DNA of 64,000 bases from UBA4416 sp943362175 (GTDB lineage: Bacteria > Bacteroidota > Bacteroidia > B-17B0 > Aurantibacillaceae). The stretch lies in the NCBI GenBank assembly GCA_943362175.1, contig CALRIU020000026.1, forward strand, positions 1 through 64,000, read 5' to 3'. Under the pieces are notes generated by a model. The model ran no database searches. It was not told the DNA's origin and saw only the letters and a list, made by a program, of their open reading frames with translations. The stretch's first letter is position 1, and the number at the start of each line of letters is the position of its first letter. Made by a program: the position numbers and the translations under genes. Positions 15,593 to 23,964 of the stretch are shown one piece after another.

Positions 15593-18500
15593 ATGAAAAA
15601 ACTAATAATATGCTGTATCGCCGTTTTCATGACATTTGGTGTTAAGGCACAGACCTCGGCCATGATCTGGGCCAAAAACCTGAAGTATTCTACCGCAGGG
15701 GGTACATCCAGGCCCGCGGATATGGTTATTGATAATGCCGGAAACTATTACATTACAGGGGCATTTACGGGAATTCTGGATATGGATCCGGGCCCTGCGA
15801 TCCACACTATTTCCGGAGCAGGAAATGACGATATGTTCATTGCCAAGTATGATGGCAATGGGAATTATATATGGGCGAAGTCCATTGGCACCAGTAACCT
15901 GGAAGGAGGTGTCGGATTGCATGTGATAAACAATATCCTTTATGTAACCGGCGCGTTTTTTTCCGGTCCGCTGGATGTGGACCCGGGGCCGGCAACTTAT
16001 ACATTGACCGGTGTACCCGGCCTGATGAATAACTATCTTGCTACATACGATACCAGCGGAGCATTCCAGAGCGCCTTTTCTATGCCCGGTTGCAGGTTCG
16101 GTGCCGTCAGAACCGATAATTCCGGTAACCTCGTCATCGGTGGTTATTATACAGGCTCTGTCGATCTTGATCCGGGTCCGGGAACTAATAGTCAAACCAG
16201 CTTGTCCGGCAGCAAGGATCTGTTTTATGGCAAATATACACCTGCCGGCTCACAGATCTGGGTCAACATTAAAGCAGGAACAGGGGACGATTATGTCAAT
16301 GATCTCACCGTAAGCGCTTCGGGTCTGATCGTCACAGCGGGTTTCTACAACTATAATTCGTATTCGGAGATCGCCAACACTTCGGGTGTCATTCAAAAAA
16401 CAGGTTCCTTCGGCACTGCGAGGATGACAGCCGTGGAAACGGATGCCGCCGGAAATATTTTTTATACAGGTAATTATGATAATGCCAACGATTTCGACTG
16501 GAGTGCAGCAACCTATTCTGTTGCCAACAATGGGAACTACGTTCAGGGCTTTGTTGCAAAATACACGCCTGCCTATACCATCAGCTGGGCCAAACAAATT
16601 ACCACGGTGATGAGCATCAATTATGCGGCTTCGCAAAACATTGCGTTGGATAACAACGGCGATGTCCTGATCACCTTCCGCGAGAGCCATGCCGGCTCCA
16701 ACAGCTGGTTGTGTTTTGCCAAGCTGGACAATGCCAATGGCGCCACTATCTGGAGGAATGACCTTTCAGGATCCTGCTACAATGGAGCTATGAGCAACGA
16801 AGGAATTGCCATAGGCTACAGAAGCCAGGATGGATCGGTGCTGGTGACGGGAATGATCGGCGGATCCTCATCTGGTTCGTCAACCCCCTGTTCCTTTGAT
16901 GCCGATCCGGGTACAGGCGTTTACAACCTGAATGCAGGTGTAGGTAATACAGCCAACCGCGATGTGTTTATGGGAAAATATGCTTCCTGCGCCGGCGGTC
17001 CGACAGGCTTATCCGCTATCAACGGCAGCACGCTGTCATGTGCCGGAGCCGCCACGGTATACAGCGTGAGTCCTGCCGCTGGCGCCAGCAGCTACAGCTG
17101 GTCGCTTCCGGCCGGCTGGACGGGCAGCAGCACCAGCAATACGATCAGTATCACACCTTCCGCTTCAGGCACCCTGTCGGTATATGCCCTGAACAGCTGC
17201 GGCTCTTCGTCGTCGCAGACGCTCAGCGTGCAGGTCAATCCTGTTCCGGTTCAACCTTCTGCTATTTCAGGAGCGGCTGCTTTATGCGCAGGATCAGGGC
17301 TGCAAACCTATAGTATTCCGGCAGTCAGCGGCGCCACGAGCTATTCCTGGTCCTTACCGGGAAGCTGGTCCGGCAGCAGCACCAGCAATACCATCCAGGC
17401 AAACCCCGGCACAAGCGGCGGCACGATTACAGTGGCGGCTGTTAATGCCTGTGGTACCGGCCCTTCGCAAAGCCTGGCTGTTTTAGCAAATACACTTCCA
17501 CCTGTCAGCATTACCGGCCCGTCCTCAGTATGCTCTGGCAGTGCAGCCACACTCAGCGCTACCGGCGCAACAAGCTACACCTGGAGTACCTCATCCAACA
17601 GCAGCAGCATTTCGGTTTCGCCATCGGGTAATACCACTTATACGGTAACAGGTATGGATGTCAATGGCTGCATAAATAACGCCACAAAAAGCCTAACGGT
17701 CAACGCCCTGCCTGCCTTAGCCATCAACGGCCCTTCGGCCTTATGTTCCGGAAGCAGCGCCACGCTCATAGCATCCGGGGCGATTACCTATACCTGGAAT
17801 ACTTCTTCCAACAGTAGTAGTATCTCTGTTTCCCCAACAGGCAATACCACTTACACCGTATCCGGTACAGATGGCAATGGTTGCATAAATAACGCTACAA
17901 AAAGTCTAACGGTCAACGCCCTGCCTGCCTTAGCCATCAACGGCCCTTCAGCCGTATGCTCCGGAAGCAGTGCCACGCTCACCGCGTCCGGGGCTTCCAC
18001 CTATACCTGGAGCACCGGGGCCAACAGTACCGGTGCTGTGATTTCTCCAACCCTTACGGCAAGCTATACGCTTACAGGAACAGATGCCAACGGCTGTGTG
18101 AATGTTGCGACAAAACATGTGATAGTACAGACACTGCCTTCCGTCGTTATCGGAGGTAATACAGCGATATGTGCCGGGACCCATGCGACCTTAACGGTTA
18201 CAGGGGCTATATCGTATACCTGGAGCACAGGTGCTACTACCAGCAGTGTTTCCGTATCACCGCCTTCCTCTATAACCTATTCCGTTTTGGGAACCGATGC
18301 CAACGGTTGCCAGGGAGTGGCTTTCGCTAACGTTGGAGTTACGGCCTCACTTCCTGTGATCGTTAACGGCCCGTCGATGCTATGCGCCGGCAGCAGTGCC
18401 ACACTGGATGCAACAGGCGCTGTGACCTATACCTGGAGCACAGGAGCCACCACCAGCAGTGTGTCTGTTTCTCCTACAGCCTTTACGATCTATACAGTCA

Positions 18501-19462
18501 CCGGCACGGATGCAGCCGGCTGTACAGGCACAGCTTACAAGAACATCACGGTGGTTGCTAATCCTACGCTGTCTGTGACGGGACCTTCTACCGTATGCGC
18601 AGGAGCCAGCGCTACCATACAGGTAAGCGGTGCTCTGTCCTATACCTGGAGCACCGGCGCGCATGCCTCTTACCAGGTGATCACGCCTTTTGCCGATATG
18701 ACCTATGGCGTGTACGGCACAGACGCCAACGGCTGCATGGGTGGCGCTACCAAAAGTGTCACGGTGAGCGCTCTTCCTGCCGTATCCATCGGGGGGCCTT
18801 CTTCTGTATGTGCCGGCAGCAGCATTAGCCTTACTGCAAACGGGGCAACCAGCTACACCTGGAATAGCGGCAGCAATGCCAGCAGCATTTCTGTATCACC
18901 AACCGTCAATACCACTTATACCCTCAGTGGTACATCGGCCAATACCTGCAGCAATACCGCTGTAAGGAGCATTACGGTAAATCCATTGCCGGTGGTGGCA
19001 GTGAGCGGCCCGACATTGATCTGTAAAGGAAATACAGCCACCTTAACGGCCAGCGGGGCTAACAGCTACACCTGGAATACATCGTCCAACAGCGCCACAG
19101 TTTCTGTTTCCCCCGTATTAACCACTACTTATACAGTAAATGGCACCGACCTGAACGGTTGTTCCAAAGCAGCAAGCCTCACACTTTCCGTTTCGCCGTG
19201 TACTGGAATCGAATCATGGAGCCGCGAAGCAACAGGTATTTCCCTGTACCCAAATCCTGCGAGGGATGAAGTGTTTATTCAAAGTAACCTGGCCATTCAG
19301 GCTTACAGCATCCTGGATGTAAGCGGCAGAACCGTGTTTGAAGCATCCGGCCTGAATACCGACAAGGCACAGCTGAACCTCCGGGGCTACGATAGCGGCA
19401 TGTACATGATCATCATCTATGCCGGCAATTCAACGACGACATTGAAGTTCATCAAAGAGTAA
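15593..19462 (+). CDS. T9SS-exported surface protein with beta-propeller and Ig-like repeats
   Basis: The 1289-aa protein has a signal peptide (about 1-19). An N-terminal SBBP-like propeller follows (about 25-460) with repeated G-x-x-x-x-D-DPGP blocks and W-A-K strands. Two PKD-like modules come next (about 465-635, SYSWSLP in each), then eight Ig-like modules of about 71 residues (SVCSGSSATL-type opening, TYTWST core, TDANGC close). A type A T9SS sorting domain ends it (YPNPARDE to the C-terminal KFIKE). It should be secreted by the type IX system and anchored or released at the cell surface. The target and ligand are unknown. Repeats 1 to 3 are close copies at DNA level. Confidence 0.88.
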   Translation: MKKLIICCIAVFMTFGVKAQTSAMIWAKNLKYSTAGGTSRPADMVIDNAGNYYITGAFTGILDMDPGPAIHTISGAGNDDMFIAKYDGNGNYIWAKSIGTSNLEGGVGLHVINNILYVTGAFFSGPLDVDPGPATYTLTGVPGLMNNYLATYDTSGAFQSAFSMPGCRFGAVRTDNSGNLVIGGYYTGSVDLDPGPGTNSQTSLSGSKDLFYGKYTPAGSQIWVNIKAGTGDDYVNDLTVSASGLIVTAGFYNYNSYSEIANTSGVIQKTGSFGTARMTAVETDAAGNIFYTGNYDNANDFDWSAATYSVANNGNYVQGFVAKYTPAYTISWAKQITTVMSINYAASQNIALDNNGDVLITFRESHAGSNSWLCFAKLDNANGATIWRNDLSGSCYNGAMSNEGIAIGYRSQDGSVLVTGMIGGSSSGSSTPCSFDADPGTGVYNLNAGVGNTANRDVFMGKYASCAGGPTGLSAINGSTLSCAGAATVYSVSPAAGASSYSWSLPAGWTGSSTSNTISITPSASGTLSVYALNSCGSSSSQTLSVQVNPVPVQPSAISGAAALCAGSGLQTYSIPAVSGATSYSWSLPGSWSGSSTSNTIQANPGTSGGTITVAAVNACGTGPSQSLAVLANTLPPVSITGPSSVCSGSAATLSATGATSYTWSTSSNSSSISVSPSGNTTYTVTGMDVNGCINNATKSLTVNALPALAINGPSALCSGSSATLIASGAITYTWNTSSNSSSISVSPTGNTTYTVSGTDGNGCINNATKSLTVNALPALAINGPSAVCSGSSATLTASGASTYTWSTGANSTGAVISPTLTASYTLTGTDANGCVNVATKHVIVQTLPSVVIGGNTAICAGTHATLTVTGAISYTWSTGATTSSVSVSPPSSITYSVLGTDANGCQGVAFANVGVTASLPVIVNGPSMLCAGSSATLDATGAVTYTWSTGATTSSVSVSPTAFTIYTVTGTDAAGCTGTAYKNITVVANPTLSVTGPSTVCAGASATIQVSGALSYTWSTGAHASYQVITPFADMTYGVYGTDANGCMGGATKSVTVSALPAVSIGGPSSVCAGSSISLTANGATSYTWNSGSNASSISVSPTVNTTYTLSGTSANTCSNTAVRSITVNPLPVVAVSGPTLICKGNTATLTASGANSYTWNTSSNSATVSVSPVLTTTYTVNGTDLNGCSKAASLTLSVSPCTGIESWSREATGISLYPNPARDEVFIQSNLAIQAYSILDVSGRTVFEASGLNTDKAQLNLRGYDSGMYMIIIYAGNSTTTLKFIKE
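17502..19199 (+). repeat. eight tandem Ig-like modules, about 213-base period
   Basis: Eight in-frame units lie inside the T9SS gene. The joints between units 1/2 and 2/3 keep almost identical DNA (around 17690-17740 and 17900-17950), while later units have drifted apart. This points to recent expansion at the N-terminal side of the array. Confidence 0.8.
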
Positions 19463-19566
19463 CAGGATGTATTTGCAGGATCATCCGGTAAAGGATGTTT
19501 TATGCAGAGTGAGGTCGGGAAAGCGGAGTCCCGGCCTCTTTTACACAAAAAACAACAGGGAGACAG

Positions 19567-20340
19567 ATGGATCAGAAGGAACAAATCAACTGGACAGCGG
19601 TAGTCGTTTATTATTTACTGGCCTGCGCTATTTCATGGCCTTTCTTCTGGTGGAGGGACCTGCATCCCGAGAGCTTTCAGGCATGGGACCTTCACCCGAT
19701 TGTGAGAACCTGGAGCTTTATGTGGGGGCCGGGAATCGCCACCTTCGTGGTAGTGGTTCTCCTTTACAGGAATCAGCTGAAGATGGATCATATCACCCTC
19801 TTCGGCAATTCGGTGTTGCAAAGCCTGCTGTGCTGGTTTGTGCCCTTTATCATGCTTGCTATTCCCGGCTTACCGAATACGATGGGCGTGAATCCTCATG
19901 TGTTCCCCATCGTGTTTATGGGTATTTTAGGATTCATCTCCATTGTCGGAGAAGACTCCGGCTGGGCTTATTTCCTTAAGAATATGCTGATAAAGATCCC
20001 GACCCTGAAGCGAAGCATCCTTATTGGAGCGCTTTGGGAGCTCTGGCACTTCACCAACCGCACGGCTCACAAAACCCCGATGCAGGCTGTTTTATCTGTC
20101 CTGTTCATGATGTGCTTTTTAATCCTGCTCACTTATATCATGAGCAAAATTACGGACAGGACCAAATCGCTGGTCACAGTCGTCACGATTCACATGTGGT
20201 TTAATGTGCTGGTGGAAAATGGCTGCACGGCAGTGTATATTGTATTTGGCCTGTCATTTGTTTTTTGGACAGTGATGTACCTGAGCTGGGATAAGCCGTT
20301 TTGGAATAAATTTAAAATTAGAAGAGATAGCCTGAAATGA
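19567..20340 (+). CDS. CPBP-family intramembrane protease-like protein
   Basis: The 257-aa protein has about seven membrane segments and the three CPBP (Abi) motifs in order: GEDSGWAYFL (about 138-147), LWELWHF (about 164-170) and IHMWFN (about 213-218). CPBP enzymes such as Rce1 use paired acidic residues and two His to cleave within the membrane. Here the usual Glu-Glu-x-x-x-Arg is Glu-Asp-x-x-x-Ala, so activity may be changed or lost. The start is the ATG after GGGAGACAG, one of the few plausible Shine-Dalgarno-like sites in the window. Role unknown; it could process or protect membrane proteins. Confidence 0.75.
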   Translation: MDQKEQINWTAVVVYYLLACAISWPFFWWRDLHPESFQAWDLHPIVRTWSFMWGPGIATFVVVVLLYRNQLKMDHITLFGNSVLQSLLCWFVPFIMLAIPGLPNTMGVNPHVFPIVFMGILGFISIVGEDSGWAYFLKNMLIKIPTLKRSILIGALWELWHFTNRTAHKTPMQAVLSVLFMMCFLILLTYIMSKITDRTKSLVTVVTIHMWFNVLVENGCTAVYIVFGLSFVFWTVMYLSWDKPFWNKFKIRRDSLK

Positions 20341-20406
20341 TCTGAAATTTCAGGACTCTTTTAAAAAAATACTGTACATTTCTTTTTGAAGTAACGATGG
20401 ATTATC

Positions 20407-21009
20407 ATGTATACCACTCAATTTAGCTGTCACGGGCTAAGGCCTCTGTATTCCAGGCGCCTGGCTGTTCTTATTGCTTTTTCACTGTTTCCGCTTGTGT
20501 TTTTTGCGGTGAATGTATACCTCGGCAATCAGGTGCCGAAAGCGCTGAAGGGCTCCAATCCTTATTTTCTGATAGCTTTTGTGCTGCTGACGGTCTGGTG
20601 GCTCATCGTTTATTTTAGGCGGCGCTTTAAGATCAATCTCTATGGCGATGAGCAGGGCCTGAGCATTGAAGTAAATGATCCGGAGTTGACCGCTCCTGTG
20701 GAGATCCGCTATCCCTTCACACTTTCTAAACAATGGATCCGGCGCAAGAACGGGCAGACTTATATCAAGGAGCTGTTTCTGACGTTTCTGGATCAGCATC
20801 AGGCGCCGGTGCTTACCTTTAAAGGCTCTCTCGGCGACCTGCGCGATGTGCCTTCCGGCTTTGTTTATATAGACATTCACAGCGACGAGCGCCGGTACCT
20901 GAAAATTTCAGATCAGTTATATGCAACCAAAGTAAAGGACCTGGAGGATGCCTTGCAGATTCACCTGAATTACCTGGCCACCAGAAAAACGAATACATTA
21001 AATTCCTGA
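20407..21009 (+). CDS. two-helix membrane protein of unknown function
   Basis: The 200-aa protein has two membrane helices (about 20-40 and 52-69), followed by a basic turn (YFRRRFK) and a cytoplasmic domain of about 130 residues made mostly of strands. The layout resembles bacterial PH-like membrane proteins, but no diagnostic motif is seen. It is separated by three bases from the next gene, a lipoprotein, so the two are cotranscribed. Confidence 0.65.
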   Translation: MYTTQFSCHGLRPLYSRRLAVLIAFSLFPLVFFAVNVYLGNQVPKALKGSNPYFLIAFVLLTVWWLIVYFRRRFKINLYGDEQGLSIEVNDPELTAPVEIRYPFTLSKQWIRRKNGQTYIKELFLTFLDQHQAPVLTFKGSLGDLRDVPSGFVYIDIHSDERRYLKISDQLYATKVKDLEDALQIHLNYLATRKTNTLNS

Positions 21010-21012
21010 GAA

Positions 21013-21921
21013 ATGAAGTCTTACCGAAAAAATATCAGCCGCCTTTCAGATGCCCTGAAATTAAGATGCGGAGCTTACCTATGGTCTTTGGCTGCTGGCT
21101 CTCTGATGCTTTCCTGCCAGTCGGCCGCGGATAGGGACAGGCAGGTATTGAACGATGCCATGCAACTCAACCAGTCCGCCGGCATGATTCCCGCAGGTGA
21201 TAGCATGCAGCTTCCCATTCAGAGCTCGCCATACACAGGCCCGGTAAAATCAGTTCCAAAACAGGAAGAGCTTATAGCAGGTTGCAGGGTGAAATCGGTC
21301 AGGCAGACCTACGAAGGCGGCTGGTCGCTTTCGGTTTATGATAAAAAAGGGCACAAGCTGAGCGAAGAAACCGACTATTCCGGAAAGAAGACCTACACCC
21401 ATAAGTTTGACAGCGAAGGCAGGGTTGTACAGGAAAAAACGAAATACAAAGACGGAACTGCCTTTACAACGGATTATAGCTATAACGATGAGGGGAAGCT
21501 GATCAGAAAAACCTTTACAGACAGTGATGGCAAGGCTTCGGTAACGGAAATAGAGTACAATGCTGCCCTGAATACGCGCACCGAGCGCTCATCTAACGGT
21601 GTAGATAAAGAATTTTATGATAACAGGGGCCTGCGTGTCCGCTTCGAATCGTATGACGACAAGGAGAAGCTGATAGGATATGGTGAAGCCACTTACAACG
21701 AGGCTGGTTTAAAGCAGAGCGAAACGGCATTCATCATGGGCATGAATACCCATGATGAGATGAAATACAGTGAAAAGGGTCAGCTGCTGGAGCAACACCG
21801 CACAGGAATACTCGATGTGTATTTCAGGTTTGAGTACAATGAGAAAGGTCTAAAGATCAGCGAGAAAACAATCAAAGGCGGGAAAGAAGAAGAAACCCTG
21901 TATGAGTATCGCTACCATTGA
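21013..21921 (+). CDS. lipoprotein with YD-like repeats
   Basis: The 302-aa product has an atypically long N-region, a hydrophobic helix and a lipobox (LMLSC, Cys about 35). The rest is a series of beta-hairpin units of the pattern Y-D/N-x-x-G-x-L/K, such as YNDEGKLIRKTF and YNEKGLKISEKT, like RHS/YD or MORN-type repeats. No toxin domain is attached. It probably sits on the outer membrane. It ends nine bases before the convergent stop of the SpoIIE gene with no clear terminator between. Confidence 0.7.
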   Translation: MKSYRKNISRLSDALKLRCGAYLWSLAAGSLMLSCQSAADRDRQVLNDAMQLNQSAGMIPAGDSMQLPIQSSPYTGPVKSVPKQEELIAGCRVKSVRQTYEGGWSLSVYDKKGHKLSEETDYSGKKTYTHKFDSEGRVVQEKTKYKDGTAFTTDYSYNDEGKLIRKTFTDSDGKASVTEIEYNAALNTRTERSSNGVDKEFYDNRGLRVRFESYDDKEKLIGYGEATYNEAGLKQSETAFIMGMNTHDEMKYSEKGQLLEQHRTGILDVYFRFEYNEKGLKISEKTIKGGKEEETLYEYRYH

Positions 21922-21929
21922 TCCATCCG

Positions 21930-23891
21930 TTAAATACGGATTCCGATGATGCACACGTCGTCTACCTGCCCCAGGTTTCCTTTCCAGTTTTCAAAAGAGG
22001 CATGGAGTGTGCGGGACTGTTCATCCATGCCCTGCCCGGAGATGCGGACAATCAGCTCCTCCAGCTGTTTGTATTTGAATTTTTTTCCCTTCGGTCCTCC
22101 AAACTGATCGGCATAACCGTCGCTGAAGAGGTAGAGCAGATCGCCCGGCAGAAGCTGAATGCGTTGCGTGCTAAAAGGAAGCTCGTCGATGTATTCGCCT
22201 ACCGGTTGCTTATCCGGGGCGATGCGTGTGAGTGTCTTTTCACGAATGTGCCACAGCGGGTTGTTGGCGCCGGCCCATTGTAGCAGGCGCGTTTGCGTAT
22301 TCAGGGCACAGAGGGAAATATCCATGCCGTCGCGTACCTGTTTTTCGCTTTTCTCAAAGGTAGAGATCACCAGCTCCCGGGTCTTGTCCAGGATCTCGCC
22401 CGGATCGCTGAGCCTGAACTCGAGGATGCTCCGGTTCAGGGCATTGCTGCATACCACGGATACCATCGCGCCCGGCACACCATGCCCGGTGCAATCGGCT
22501 ACAGCAAAAAATAAAAGCCCCTGCGACTTTTCCATCCAGTAAAAATCACCGGCCACAATATCCTTGGGCTTGTATAAAACAAAGCTGTCGGGCAGCTGGC
22601 TTTTCCAGAGCGCCATCGGTGGCAGGATGGCTTCCTGCAGGCTTTTGGCATAATTGATACTGTCGATGATCTCTTTCTGCTTTTCCTCAATGATCCCCTT
22701 TTGCTCAAGCACCGTTTTTTTAGCCTGCTTTTCCAGCTTCAGGCTTTTGTACACCATGTAGCCAAAGAACAGCGATACTCCCAGAATGGCGACAACCGAG
22801 AAAAAGATGATGTAGTTTCGCTTACGCTCTTCGCTCAGCTGTATCGCATTCTTCTGCGATTCGACCAGGAATTTTTCTTCCTTTTTGATGTACTCATATT
22901 CTATTTCGTTTCTGGCGAGGAGGAGCCTGTTCTCATCATTGATGATGGAATCGGAAAGGCGATGGTATTGGAGGTAGTAGGCCAGCGCCTTTTCAAAATC
23001 ACGCTTGTCCCTGTAGTGGTAAAATAATTTTTCGGCGCTGATCTTCTGTTCCTGCAGCTGGTGCAGGTTTTGAGAGATCTGTAGCGATAGCCGGCTGTAA
23101 TGCGCGCCCGAGTCGCTGCGTCCCTGTCCGAAGTGGATGTTGGCTTTCACGTTGTAGGCCCAGGCCAGGTTAAAGCTGTCGTTTTGTGCAGTGATGTGTT
23201 TCATGCCACGTGCAGAGTTAACCATGGCCGAGTCGTATCGCTTCAGGTGCGTATAGTTTACGGCCAGGTTGGTATAAGCCATACCCAGGTACTGGTTTTG
23301 GTTGGTTGCCATACACTGAGTAATGGCTTTCCTGTAAAAGGAAATAGAGCTTGTATATTGCCTGAGGTCCTGGTAAAGCACGCCAACGCTGATAAGGCTT
23401 GGCACGAGGTATTCCGGATCGTTGTTCTTCTGGAACACAGGAAGCGCCTTGAGCAGGTAGCCGAGCGCTTTTTCGTGCTCTTCCTGTGAGTAGTAGTTCA
23501 TGCCCAGGTTGTAGCGGCATTGCGCGATCAGCGTTTCGTCCCGGATTTTTTCTGCAAGCATAAGGGTATAAAAGCTTATGGCCTGCGCTTTTTTAAACGC
23601 ATTTTTTTGCTTGTAGAAATAGGCCAGGTTGGTGTGAAGGTGAATCTTGTCCTTCACAAAATCGGAGTAGGGGTAGCTGACAGAGTCGCTTTCGCTCAAC
23701 AGGCGAAGCCCTGTTTTGGCGTACATCTCGATAGCGTCGATCTCTACCACATCGGTGAGTGTGATCAGGGCCTTTACCCTGTCGTTGAGGCGGAGGCCGG
23801 GGTTTCCGGCAATACGCCTTAAGCTGTCGGCGTCGGGCTGTGCCATGCCAAACACAGGAAGCAATATAAGTACGAGGAGGAGCCTTAACAT
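21930..23891 (-). CDS. TPR-SpoIIE phosphatase, copy 2
   Basis: The 653-aa protein (start at ATG 23891; an ATG nine codons upstream at 23918 is also open) has a signal peptide. A TPR array follows (about 60-330), then a membrane helix near 365-385, a coiled coil, and a PP2C-like SpoIIE domain (about 430-650). The domain carries GDFYW and the metal-binding Asp in AVADCTGHGVPGAM. Such proteins turn an outside signal into dephosphorylation of anti-sigma antagonists or similar switch proteins. No such partner is encoded in the window. It is a clear paralogue of the next gene upstream, 73 bases away on the same strand. Confidence 0.88.
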   Translation of the reverse strand: MLRLLLVLILLPVFGMAQPDADSLRRIAGNPGLRLNDRVKALITLTDVVEIDAIEMYAKTGLRLLSESDSVSYPYSDFVKDKIHLHTNLAYFYKQKNAFKKAQAISFYTLMLAEKIRDETLIAQCRYNLGMNYYSQEEHEKALGYLLKALPVFQKNNDPEYLVPSLISVGVLYQDLRQYTSSISFYRKAITQCMATNQNQYLGMAYTNLAVNYTHLKRYDSAMVNSARGMKHITAQNDSFNLAWAYNVKANIHFGQGRSDSGAHYSRLSLQISQNLHQLQEQKISAEKLFYHYRDKRDFEKALAYYLQYHRLSDSIINDENRLLLARNEIEYEYIKKEEKFLVESQKNAIQLSEERKRNYIIFFSVVAILGVSLFFGYMVYKSLKLEKQAKKTVLEQKGIIEEKQKEIIDSINYAKSLQEAILPPMALWKSQLPDSFVLYKPKDIVAGDFYWMEKSQGLLFFAVADCTGHGVPGAMVSVVCSNALNRSILEFRLSDPGEILDKTRELVISTFEKSEKQVRDGMDISLCALNTQTRLLQWAGANNPLWHIREKTLTRIAPDKQPVGEYIDELPFSTQRIQLLPGDLLYLFSDGYADQFGGPKGKKFKYKQLEELIVRISGQGMDEQSRTLHASFENWKGNLGQVDDVCIIGIRI

Positions 23892-23964
23892 GATTATAAA
23901 TATACTAAAAGCAGCCATGCTGCCAAACAGGAATCAGCCCGCGGAGGCACCCGGATGCCAACCG

